Shown here one piece after another: positions 15,415 to 22,356 of a stretch of 31,628 nt of DNA; the first letter of the stretch is position 1; each line of letters opens with the position of its first letter. The notes beneath the pieces are model-generated. The model had not been told where the DNA came from. It did not search any database and saw nothing but the letters and a program-made list of their open reading frames with translations. Both the position numbers and the translations under genes were made by a program. Location: positions 1 through 31,628 of the forward strand of contig DHHJ01000018.1 in assembly GCA_002403205.1 (NCBI GenBank), given 5' to 3'. Source of the stretch: Anaerolineaceae bacterium UBA4775 (GTDB taxonomy: Bacteria; Chloroflexota; Anaerolineae; Anaerolineales; Anaerolineaceae).

Positions 15415-17048
15415 GTTTCCTCCAAAGATAATTGATTAATGCGAGTCTTTTCGCTAATGGGGTTCCCCGCAGAATCCACCGCCACGCAGGCGCCGTCCAC
15501 AATTCGGGTTTGGATGGTGCCGCGTGCAAAGGGGTTGTTCTTCAAATGGGGTGCATCCAAAATTCCGACCGCTACAGCTTTGGCCAGGTTTGCGGGGTCA
15601 ACCAGTGGGTCTGCTGTTGAAGCAGACGCAAGCTGCCTGATGGCCTCAAGCGTCGTTTGGGCTTCCTGGATCAGGGTATTCACCCGGGTTTGGACCGCTG
15701 GATCCTGGGTCATATCCGGCTGCCCCGCCAGGGCATTGTCGATGGCCTGGCGCGCCATCCGGCTGGCCTGGATGATATCCTTTGCCGTGGCCGCATGATG
15801 GGCTTCGGTATGCCCCACAATATGCACAATATGGGGTTTGAGCGCCATTTGCACATAAATGCTTGCCGCCAGGTGGGCTCTGGCAGCATCATCCTGCAGG
15901 GGATAGCTCAGCAGACCTGTCCGGGTCTGCCGCCAGATGCGGAAATGGTCATCCTCCAGGGGTGCGGTGAGGCTCAGGCAAGCCAGCATCTTGGCCAGGT
16001 CCATGGCATCGGACGTTCCCGGGGGGCTGTTGAACATCATCTGGGCGATGTAATCCCGCACCCCGAACACCTTGGCATGATAGGCCGAAAGGTAGGCCGA
16101 GACCACAAAGATCACATCAGGGGCATCCCGCATACCCCAGTGATGAGGTTCGTTCAGTTCAACCGGGATGTCATTCTGGCCGTACCAGGCCATCACCTGC
16201 TGATGCTTTTCGATGCTCTCCTCCAGGCCCCACGGGCCGCGCCCATCCATACGGTTGAACCAAAATATCGGGATGGCACACCAGGCAATATGGATGGTAT
16301 CCCGATACATTTCAGCCAGTTTGATAAAATCGTCCGTGCCGGAATAAGTCCGTAAGAGCGGGTAATTGCCCCGCCGGCTGGCGTCGTACAGGGCCCGGTA
16401 ATCCTCGGGTGAGCGCACCGGCACGCCCCCGGCGCCTTTCTGGCGCGCAGTCTGCCGCTCAGGGTGAAAAAAGTTGGCCTGGGCGTCCTGGTCGATACCC
16501 AGTGAGATCACGTCCAACGCGCCGGATTCGGCAATCTCCTGAATGCCTGCCAGGGTTGCTTCCATGGTGGGCTGCCCGTAATGATGGCGCAGAAGCGGGT
16601 AGGGGTGTTTCCATTGGATGCGCTCAACGGCCGTCTGCGGAAAATCATCCTCGCTGACGGTTCCGGGTGTCTGCCCGCGCAGATAGGCCAAAACCGAATC
16701 GGTGGTTTCGCTGCCATCAAAGACAGTTTCAAAGAAACCCAGGGCTTTGGCACGTTCAGCCACGGGCGGTGTGCCGCCAAAAGCAAAGCGGACACCCTGC
16801 CGATAGAGTTCATCGGCTGCCTCGGCAAACTCACCCAGCAATCGTTCGCCCGTCTCGGGGGTCAGGCGATAGGAGATGCCCACCAGGTCGGCGTTTTCTC
16901 GTTTGGCCGCCGCGATGATCTCTTCCGGGGGGACTGCCGGCCCCAAGAACACCGTCCGCCAGCCGGCTTGCTCTGCCAGCCGTAGAAAATTCATAACACC
17001 GGCGACATGAACGCATTCGCCCATGGCGCCTGCAACGATCGTCTTCAA
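15408..17048 (-). CDS. B12-binding / glutamate-mutase-like fusion protein
   Basis: Protein of 546 aa. Residues 1-125 form a B12-binding flavodoxin-like domain: KTIVAGAMGECVHVAGVMNF, then GWRTVFLGPAVPPEEII, LVGISYRLTPETG and FAFGGTPPV. In the usual DxHxxG cobalt motif the His (14) and Gly (17) remain but Asp is Cys12. Residues ~130-500 look like the TIM barrel of glutamate-mutase epsilon subunits; the segment HIVHIVGHTEAHHAATAKDIIQASRMARQ has the layout of the family's HEA-GIPTKEAN region. Thus one chain appears to fuse what are two subunits in glutamate mutase. Start is TTG at 17048, after GAAGGAAG. A mutase on an amino-acid-like substrate is likely; other B12 roles cannot be excluded. Barrel assignment is tentative. 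Confidence 0.7.
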   Translation of the reverse strand: MKTIVAGAMGECVHVAGVMNFLRLAEQAGWRTVFLGPAVPPEEIIAAAKRENADLVGISYRLTPETGERLLGEFAEAADELYRQGVRFAFGGTPPVAERAKALGFFETVFDGSETTDSVLAYLRGQTPGTVSEDDFPQTAVERIQWKHPYPLLRHHYGQPTMEATLAGIQEIAESGALDVISLGIDQDAQANFFHPERQTARQKGAGGVPVRSPEDYRALYDASRRGNYPLLRTYSGTDDFIKLAEMYRDTIHIAWCAIPIFWFNRMDGRGPWGLEESIEKHQQVMAWYGQNDIPVELNEPHHWGMRDAPDVIFVVSAYLSAYHAKVFGVRDYIAQMMFNSPPGTSDAMDLAKMLACLSLTAPLEDDHFRIWRQTRTGLLSYPLQDDAARAHLAASIYVQMALKPHIVHIVGHTEAHHAATAKDIIQASRMARQAIDNALAGQPDMTQDPAVQTRVNTLIQEAQTTLEAIRQLASASTADPLVDPANLAKAVAVGILDAPHLKNNPFARGTIQTRIVDGACVAVDSAGNPISEKTRINQLSLEETW

Positions 17049-17064
17049 ATCTTGCTTCCTTCGT

Positions 17065-17076
17065 CACCACGTGGTG
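17065..17076. promoter_or_regulatory. 12-bp perfect palindrome before the B12 operon
   Basis: CACCACGTGGTG is self-complementary and lies 17 nt before the TTG start, directly upstream of its ribosome binding site. On the - strand, TATAAT at 17151-17156 may be the promoter -10, so the palindrome would lie in the 5' leader. A repressor site is a reasonable guess. Confidence 0.4.
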
Positions 17077-17196
17077 GTTCTCATACTTTACTGCAATGTA
17101 ACCAGGGTCTACCAACCCCCTTCGCTCATGCGATTGAGACCCAATTTATAATTATAACGCAAGAAATCGATACGCCGGAGGATTTAATCCGTAACT

Positions 17197-17214
17197 AACC
17201 GGTCGAAACCGGTT
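17197..17214. other. 7-bp hairpin with CGAA loop
   Basis: AACCGGT (17197-17203) and ACCGGTT (17208-17214) flank a CGAA tetraloop, in the 271 bp gap between the GNAT gene and the B12 operon, both on the - strand. No T run follows on either strand. It may mark the end of the GNAT transcript or be an operator. Apart from this hairpin, the palindrome at 17065 and the -10 at 17151, nothing else is seen in the gap. Confidence 0.4.
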
Positions 17215-17319
17215 CAGCGCAAGGGCAGATGTGGATCGCTGAATGTCCCGTCCGCTCTCGCTTTATTAGAATTCAAGGGAAGAGTTATGCCTTTTTAAGC
17301 GGTAAGCCGCACGCCGGGA

Positions 17320-17796
17320 TCATAACACATCGCCAGGACCGGAATATTCTTTCCCCGAGCTCCGCCGAAGCCGGGGGTTGACGCGCCCCATCCACTTCTC
17401 CGGCAAATACAGCTTCTGGAAACCGCCGTAATCCTCATACAACTCGTGCGCATCACGGGTCGCCAGCATCGTCCAGCGGACACCCTCACCGTCCAGGACC
17501 TTGAGAATGGTCTCCGTCAGCCACTTACCCAGGCCCTGACCCTGGTATGTATCCAGGATGAACACATCGCACAGGTAGGCGAAGATGGTGTAATCCGTGA
17601 TCACCCGGGCAAACCCGATCTGCTGGTTTTGATGGTAAACGCCGAAACATAGCGAATGTTCGATGGTTTTTTCCGTCATCGAGCGGGTGCGGCCGGTGGT
17701 CCAATAGGCTTCTTCTGTGAGGTACTGGTGAATCACATCAATTTGCAGCTTGTCTTTATCAGTACTGATCAGAAAATCATCTTTGGTAAATTCCAT
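17320..17796 (-). CDS. GNAT-family N-acetyltransferase
   Basis: Single-domain GNAT protein of 158 aa. The acetyl-CoA loop is TYQGQGLGKWLTETIL, preceded by the DVFIL strand. A C-terminal motif ATRDAHELYEDYGGFQKLYLPEKWM is typical of small GNATs acting on amino groups. The ATG at 17796 is chosen because AAAGGAGT lies 5 nt upstream; a 22-residue extension is open but would start inside the upstream gene. It is a clear paralogue of the C-terminal half of the upstream Nudix-GNAT protein (both have the TRDAH-LYE-YG block and KW near the end). The acceptor is unknown. Confidence 0.88.
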   Translation of the reverse strand: MEFTKDDFLISTDKDKLQIDVIHQYLTEEAYWTTGRTRSMTEKTIEHSLCFGVYHQNQQIGFARVITDYTIFAYLCDVFILDTYQGQGLGKWLTETILKVLDGEGVRWTMLATRDAHELYEDYGGFQKLYLPEKWMGRVNPRLRRSSGKEYSGPGDVL

Positions 17797-17821
17797 GTGG
17801 CACTCCTTTCTGGTGACCCTG

Positions 17822-17827
17822 ATTATA
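17822..17827 (-). promoter_or_regulatory. -10 element for the GNAT gene
   Basis: TATAAT on the - strand lies 25 nt before the GNAT start and overlaps the last codons of the Nudix-GNAT gene. The GNAT gene may therefore have its own promoter as well as readthrough. Confidence 0.5.
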
Positions 17828-18770
17828 CCTGACCCTCGTCCGGTTTTGATCGGCTCAGCCACTTGCCGGGGTTCGCCAAAAGGCGGAAGTCACCATAGGT
17901 TTCATAGAGGGTGTGCGCATCACGGGTGATCAACACCATCCGCTCAATCCCCCTGAGGTCTGCGTAGCGGCAGGCGGCCTCCACAAGCCACTTGCCCAGC
18001 CCGCGCCCACGGTGACCGCCGTCAACAAACACATCTGCCAGCCAGGCGAAGGTGGCTTCATCGGTCACCAGGCGGGCAAAGGCCACCTGCAAACCCTGAT
18101 GATAAACACCCAGGCAGACCGAATGCTGGAGGCTGGCCCCCAGCGCCTGCCGGGAGCGTCCCTTTGCCCAATAAGCTTGATTGATAATGAAATCCTCGAC
18201 CACATCCAGTTGCAGGCGTTCCTTATCAAAACTGAGCAGATATTCACCGCGTTGTTCTTCAGCCAGCTCAATACCGGGTTGGCAGGGTGCATCTGGGTCA
18301 AAATCCTCCGGGAGCGGCGAGATCACATCCTCAACCCGCTGGCCGTCCTGGTAGCGGAAGTGGTAATGCTGCGGGTGCTCACCGGCCAAGATCGGCGGCA
18401 GGAAGACGTGGATATTGTCGACCACCTCGGGTGAAGTGCAGGCCCAATCACGGGACTTCCACGCCAGGGCCCCCTCGTGGTTGGTGACGAAATCCTGGTG
18501 CGGTACCCGGGCGGTGAAAATGGCGATCGCGCCAGGCGGGATCTCGAACCCTTCCCAGGTGAGCAGACCGGCAAAAACTGGGGCGTCAATATGATAGCCG
18601 GTCTCCTCCGCTACCTCGCGGATCACCGCCTGGCGGGGCGTTTCGCCCGGCTCAATATGCCCGCCCACGCCGTTCCACAGCCCCTGGTTGGGCGGGAAGC
18701 GGCGGTGCAGCATCAGGACGTGATCGCCGAACAATAGAAAACACAGGGTGAACCCCGGGAAGATGATCAT
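17823..18770 (-). CDS. Nudix hydrolase-GNAT acetyltransferase fusion
   Basis: Two-domain protein of 315 aa. Residues 1-150 are a Nudix hydrolase close to MutT/8-oxo-dGTPase types, with a perfect Nudix box from G37 to Y59 (G-x5-E-x7-REVAEETGY). Residues ~165-315 are a GNAT domain with GGHRGRGLGKWLVEAA and ITRDAHTLYETYGDF. The GNAT half is paralogous to the separate GNAT encoded just downstream, suggesting duplication. The start has GAGGG close upstream. The fusion suggests one enzyme cleaving a nucleoside-diphosphate conjugate and acetylating a related amine; this is inference. Nudix and GNAT calls are each firm. Confidence 0.9.
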   Translation of the reverse strand: MIIFPGFTLCFLLFGDHVLMLHRRFPPNQGLWNGVGGHIEPGETPRQAVIREVAEETGYHIDAPVFAGLLTWEGFEIPPGAIAIFTARVPHQDFVTNHEGALAWKSRDWACTSPEVVDNIHVFLPPILAGEHPQHYHFRYQDGQRVEDVISPLPEDFDPDAPCQPGIELAEEQRGEYLLSFDKERLQLDVVEDFIINQAYWAKGRSRQALGASLQHSVCLGVYHQGLQVAFARLVTDEATFAWLADVFVDGGHRGRGLGKWLVEAACRYADLRGIERMVLITRDAHTLYETYGDFRLLANPGKWLSRSKPDEGQV

Positions 18771-18823
18771 ACCCTCGCCCCCAGCATACCCCGGGGAGGG
18801 AAGTGCAAGCTAAGAGGCATGGG

Positions 18824-19063
18824 TTAATCGTCCTGAGGGCTGGTTTGGGCGCGGCTGTGCTGTGCCGCTTGCAAAAGCGCTTCACCCAGCTGGCGTGCCT
18901 GGTCCGGGGTCAGGAAGATGTGAGTTTCACCTGATCGCAATAAGCGCTCCTGGGGCGGACAGCATTCGATGATCGACACACAGATATTATCCTCCAGGTC
19001 CTGGTCAGCGCATTCAAAGAAGATATCTATTTGTAATGTCTTATCCAGCAAATAAATGGTCAT
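18824..19063 (-). CDS. Small uncharacterised protein
   Basis: Protein of 79 aa, not recognised. It starts MTIYLLDKTLQIDIFFEC and includes ECCPPQERLL and a helical C-terminus TPDQARQLGEALLQAAQHS. It has no signal peptide or membrane helix and is acidic overall. The ATG at 19063 is chosen over an upstream in-frame ATG because AAGGAGG lies 9 nt before it. It is 53 bp upstream of the Nudix-GNAT gene on the same strand, so it may lead that operon. Two adjacent Cys plus an earlier Cys could bind metal, but no known motif is met. Confidence 0.6.
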   Translation of the reverse strand: MTIYLLDKTLQIDIFFECADQDLEDNICVSIIECCPPQERLLRSGETHIFLTPDQARQLGEALLQAAQHSRAQTSPQDD

Positions 19064-19289
19064 CGACCCATTCCTCCTTGAAGGGAAATCCATAGTGCTG
19101 CCTGGAATCATATCATTAATCGGCGCACTTGAGGGTAATCATCCGCCCAGCCAACACAGCCCGAGATAAATGGATCAGCAAAGCATCAAAAATTGCTCCC
19201 CTGGAAAGGCCAAAACGGCCAGAGAGGCAAGCTGATAGTTTCTGAGAGTCTCATTTCGGTAAACTCAAAAGTGAAAAATGATAAATACG

Positions 19290-19309
19290 CCTGCCAACAG
19301 GCTGGCAGG
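19290..19309 (+). promoter_or_regulatory. Leader hairpin before the DUF35 gene
   Basis: CCTGCCA (19290-19296) and TGGCAGG (19303-19309) form a 7-bp stem with loop ACAGGC, eight bases before the AGGAG of the next gene. It could be an operator or an mRNA structure affecting translation. Confidence 0.4.
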
Positions 19310-19330
19310 TCGATTTTAGGAGTTTAAATT

Positions 19331-19735
19331 ATGGAAGTACCACGTCACTGGCGATTAAGAAAACAACGCTACGCCCTGGTGGGTGAAGTCTGCCCGCATT
19401 GTGAAGCCAAGATCTTCCCGCCCCGGGATGTATGCCCGGAGTGCAGCGGCGAAGCCAAGACCCCGTATGTATTCAGCGGCAAAGGCGAGATCTATTCCTT
19501 CACAAAGCTGGGCGCCGCCCCTGCCGGGTTTGAGGAACAGGCCCCCTACACCGTAGCCCTGATCAAACTGGTTGAAGGCCCGATCGTCACCGCACAGCTA
19601 ACCGACCTGGGCGACAGCGATCTCCAGATCGGCATGCCGGTTGAGATGGTCACCCGCAAACTGCGCTCCGACGGTGACGAGCGCGGCATGCTGGTGTACG
19701 GCTACAAGTTCCGCCCGGCCATGGCCGCACAGTAG
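19331..19735 (+). CDS. DUF35 Zn-ribbon / OB-fold protein
   Basis: Protein of 134 aa: an N-terminal zinc ribbon with Cys21, Cys24, Cys35 and Cys38 (CPHC...CPEC), followed by an OB fold (GKGEIYSFTKLGAAPAGF, YTVALIKLVEGPIVTAQL, IGMPVEMVTRKL) ending YGYKFRP. DUF35 proteins usually work with thiolases or HMG-CoA-synthase-like enzymes in acyl-CoA handling; in archaea they scaffold the thiolase/HMGCS channel. Neither partner is adjacent here, so it is an orphan in this window. AGGAG sits 8 nt before the ATG. Its 3' end is the left edge of a duplication and is also found as two decayed copies downstream. Confidence 0.9.
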   Translation: MEVPRHWRLRKQRYALVGEVCPHCEAKIFPPRDVCPECSGEAKTPYVFSGKGEIYSFTKLGAAPAGFEEQAPYTVALIKLVEGPIVTAQLTDLGDSDLQIGMPVEMVTRKLRSDGDERGMLVYGYKFRPAMAAQ

Positions 19736-19755
19736 ACATTAACAACTGCCATCAG

Positions 19756-19782
19756 CGCCCTCACAGGTTGAGGGCGTTTTGA
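19756..19782 (+). terminator. Terminator after the DUF35 gene
   Basis: The 8-bp stem CGCCCTCA (19756-19763) / TGAGGGCG (19769-19776) is followed by TTTT. The same hairpin is repeated at 22377-22403 in copy B. Confidence 0.8.
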
Positions 19783-19831
19783 TTTTTACTTAGTGCACAG
19801 GTGGAATTTACTTAAGGAAAGCGAACGAAAA

Positions 19832-20407
19832 ATGGACAACCAACCCCACAACAACCCAGGCTTGTCACCAGAGCAGCGTGCAGAGCTGCTTGAAACTCTG
19901 CAAACCCGTTTTGAGGACAACATGCCCCGCCATGCAGGGTTAGCCTGGGCAGACGTCCGGGCCAGGCTGGAGGCCCAGCCTGAAAAGCTGTGGTCACTGG
20001 GACAGATGGAACAAACTGGCGGCGAGCCGGATGTGGTGGGTTTCGATGAGCGCTTCGGCGAATACCTCTTCTATGACTGTTCGCCACAAAGCCCCGCAGG
20101 CCGCAGGAGTGTGTGTTATGACCATGCCGCGCTGGAGGCCCGCAAAGCCCACAAACCCGACGACAGTGCCATGCATATGGCCGCCGTCATGGGCATTGCG
20201 CTGTTAACTGAAGAGGAATATCGTCATTTACAGCAACTGGGCGAATTCGATACCAGCACCTCAAGCTGGGTAGTCACACCGCCTGATATTCGCGAGCGTG
20301 GCGGTGCCCTGTTCTGCGATCGGCGTTACGGACACGTTTTTGTGTACCACAACGGTGCCGATTCCTACTATGGCGCCAGGGGATTCCGCGGCTCGCTGAG
20401 GGTGTGA
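19832..20407 (+). CDS. DUF4256 domain protein, copy A
   Basis: Protein of 191 aa matching DUF4256, a family of unknown function. Family-like stretches are LSPEQRAELLETLQTRFEDNM, EKLWSLGQMEQTGGEPDVVGFDE, YDCSPQSPAGRRSVCYD, TEEEYRHLQQLGEFDTSTSSWV and GGALFCDRRYGHVFVYHNGADSYY, ending GFRGSLRV. No signal peptide or membrane segment is seen; a soluble cytoplasmic protein is expected. The ATG at 19832 fits AAGGAAA upstream and the normal start of the family. The frame is open 13 codons further, into the terminator region. Copy B at 22453 differs at ten positions. Confidence 0.9.
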   Translation: MDNQPHNNPGLSPEQRAELLETLQTRFEDNMPRHAGLAWADVRARLEAQPEKLWSLGQMEQTGGEPDVVGFDERFGEYLFYDCSPQSPAGRRSVCYDHAALEARKAHKPDDSAMHMAAVMGIALLTEEEYRHLQQLGEFDTSTSSWVVTPPDIRERGGALFCDRRYGHVFVYHNGADSYYGARGFRGSLRV

Positions 20408-20470
20408 TGATCGCCTGCCCAGCGCAAGGCAGTTAACCCGGGCAGGCCACCTTCACAGGGCGGCCATCGA

Positions 20471-20675
20471 CTGGCTGATGGCCCAACAAACCGAGGACGG
20501 TTACTGGGATTTTGGCCCGTGCCCCCGGTCAAGCGCAGATTCGATATCCAGTAGCTTTTTCAGTCGAATACCGCCCTTGCCGGTAACGCCTGTCGCTAGA
20601 TCGACACCTTCACCTCTCCCCCGCGGACCAAGTCGGATGTACGGGTATAAATTTAGACCTGTGATGCAAGGTTAA
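20471..20675 (+). pseudogene. Composite of decayed fragments (cyclase-like end + DUF35 end)
   Basis: 20471-20534 matches 23091-23154 and encodes WLMAQQTEDGYWDFGPCPRSS, which resembles a tail of prenyltransferase/squalene-cyclase-repeat proteins. After 20534 the match stops. 20610-20675 encodes a decayed DUF35 C-terminus (PLPRGPSRMYGYKFRPVMQG, stop). A 20-nt stretch at 20610-20629 is identical to 22288-22307. A 65-codon frame from 20478 joins both pieces, most likely by chance. No intact gene is seen from 20408 to 20881. Confidence 0.6.
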
Positions 20676-20695
20676 TTCGACTTTAAATAATGAAT

Positions 20696-20724
20696 CGCCT
20701 TCCAGAGATGGAGGGCGTTTTTTT
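20696..20724 (+). terminator. Terminator after the DUF35-like remnant
   Basis: CGCCTTCCA (20696-20704), loop GAGA, TGGAGGGCG (20709-20717) with one G-U pair, then seven T. It resembles the DUF35 terminator at 19756 in position and form, which suggests this stretch was once the end of a second DUF35 gene. Confidence 0.85.
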
Positions 20725-20770
20725 AGTGCCAAAAAGGGATAAACGATAAATAATTACAGCGAAAAACATG

Positions 20771-20805
20771 TTGATTGCCAGAAAACTATTGCGGAGGGCA
20801 ATCAA
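20771..20805. other. 9-bp inverted repeat in AT-rich intergenic DNA
   Basis: TTGATTGCC (20771-20779) and GGCAATCAA (20797-20805) are perfect inverse copies with a 17-nt loop. The right arm overlaps the possible ribosome binding site of the small frame at 20806. Confidence 0.45.
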
Positions 20806-20871
20806 ATGCAACCTAATTCCCGCAAATCAATCAGTTGGCTGAATTTGGAGTGGATTCCATACAACATATAA
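20806..20871 (+). CDS. Possible 21-aa small protein
   Basis: A short frame starting MQPNSRKSISWLNLEW has a good GGAGGG site 7 nt upstream and lies within a hairpin-bearing leader. No family is recognised. It lies 10 bp from the convergent end of the lipoprotein gene. The length is too small to judge coding bias, so this is tentative. Confidence 0.2.
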   Translation: MQPNSRKSISWLNLEWIPYNI

Positions 20872-20881
20872 CTGTAACACT

Positions 20882-22075
20882 TCATTTCAGAGGAATGTTA
20901 TCCCAGACTAAATGGATGGAGCATTTGGTTAGTTGTGCCCCTTCACTAGTTGAGCTGAATTTACTGTTTTCACAATCATAAACCTCAAATTCCATAATTG
21001 AATGATCATTATTTGTTGTGACAATTTTCAAAGTCCCTTTAATAGCAACGTAAAAATCTACATCTTGATAAACCAAGAAGTCCAGGACTGATCCGTTTTC
21101 TGTTGCTCCAAACTGATTAGGTTCATGTACATTTCCGGAAAAAGTTATTTCAAATGGAGCAGATACAGTAACGACACCTCCCGCTTGTTGGGTTGCATAT
21201 TTGGTGTATGGAATGATCCCGGTTATGTCGGCATTGCCATCAATGTTATACAACGGATCTTCTTCATGGTACAAAGCCGCTCCAAAAAAGTTACCCGATA
21301 TCATTTCCTCAGTAGTGTTGAGTTTGAAAGAGATGCTCCAATTTTCAATATTCTCGGGTTCAAAGTACCAAAGTGCATCGTGCGCTCCATTTGGATAGTA
21401 TTGACCGGTCTTAAGACTTGTTACAGGCATTGCCGGAATAGGCCCCAACAATGAAATTTCCACAACGTCTGGTGGAACAGAAAATGTTGTAAACTTGGAG
21501 TCTTCAGTTACCAGCTGTAAATCTTGATCATATTTCTCAAATAACAATGAGTAACAAGTTTTCGGTGTATCAAGTACATACGGTTGGAAACTTCTATTAT
21601 AAGGTGGATCATTAAAAACCCGAACAGTGTAACCATCTTTATCAAGGTAGACACATTCCACGAAGTCCTGTTCATTTAATCTACAGAAGGTGTTCGGTTT
21701 CTCTTTAACCACGATATTATAGGTAAGTACATGGTTTTCACCAGCCTCGATTTTGATCTGACTACGGTCCCAATCCTCCTCAGTGTCAAATCGCATAATC
21801 GAATTATCAGTCCAACGGTCACCAAATTCAAATCCGGGTTTACACTCGGTTGAGTTCATTGCTCCGGGAAATGGTTTAACGTGATAAGTTTGAAATCCAT
21901 TAAAATTACGGTCGATCTCAGTATTAATCTGCTGAATTTCTTGGTCTAGTCCTTCGGCAGTGGGCTTTTTCAATGGATTATCAATAAGGTCAGCAATCGG
22001 CATATTACAGGCGAGAATGATCAACGGGATTAAAAGAATAATTGACAATTTCTTTCCACCAGACAATTTTCCCAT
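20882..22075 (-). CDS. Orphan AT-rich lipoprotein of unknown function
   Basis: Protein of 397 aa with a lipoprotein signal: MGKLSGGKK, a hydrophobic stretch, then LIILAC with the lipidated Cys at residue 23. The mature part is acidic, with many Asn, Asp, Glu, Tyr and Phe and several Cys, and looks beta-rich and secreted. No family is recognised. The region 20740-22260 is clearly more AT-rich than its neighbours and uses AT-ending codons, so it probably came from elsewhere. It is inserted between the two copies of a segmental duplication, on the opposite strand. GAGAGGG lies 5 nt before the ATG. Outer-face membrane location expected. Confidence 0.75.
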   Translation of the reverse strand: MGKLSGGKKLSIILLIPLIILACNMPIADLIDNPLKKPTAEGLDQEIQQINTEIDRNFNGFQTYHVKPFPGAMNSTECKPGFEFGDRWTDNSIMRFDTEEDWDRSQIKIEAGENHVLTYNIVVKEKPNTFCRLNEQDFVECVYLDKDGYTVRVFNDPPYNRSFQPYVLDTPKTCYSLLFEKYDQDLQLVTEDSKFTTFSVPPDVVEISLLGPIPAMPVTSLKTGQYYPNGAHDALWYFEPENIENWSISFKLNTTEEMISGNFFGAALYHEEDPLYNIDGNADITGIIPYTKYATQQAGGVVTVSAPFEITFSGNVHEPNQFGATENGSVLDFLVYQDVDFYVAIKGTLKIVTTNNDHSIMEFEVYDCENSKFSSTSEGAQLTKCSIHLVWDNIPLK

Positions 22076-22287
22076 TGGACCCTCTCAAACTCAAAAGAAT
22101 ATGAATGAATATCAAAAATTATAGGAATTTACCAAATCTTTTACAAATATGGCGTGTTATCTATTGGTAGATCTATCTCCATTTTACTATATTTCTTGAC
22201 TTCGATTTTTTCTGTTCCAATGCATTTTGAAAAGCTTGCTAACACGAGTCATGCAGAGGCGCAACGCATACCATTAGATTAACAATC

Positions 22288-22356
22288 TCACCTCTCCCCC
22301 GCGGACCGGGTCGCGTGTACGGGTATAAGTTCCGCCCGGCCATGGCCGCACAGTAG
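22288..22356 (+). pseudogene. DUF35 C-terminal remnant
   Basis: Reads SPLPRGPGRVYGYKFRPAMAAQ then stop: the last residues of a DUF35 protein with no upstream domain. It is the left edge of duplication copy B and shares a 20-nt identity with 20610-20629. The rest of 22076-22452 holds only the lipoprotein upstream region and the repeated terminator. Confidence 0.65.

Larger units (their letters stand above)
19694..20407 (+). repeat. Segmental duplication, copy A
   Basis: This 714-bp block starts in the last codons of the DUF35 gene and covers its terminator and the whole DUF4256 gene. It recurs at 22315-23028 at a constant offset of 2621 bp, without indels. Differences cluster in a short part of the gene. 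Confidence 0.92.
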
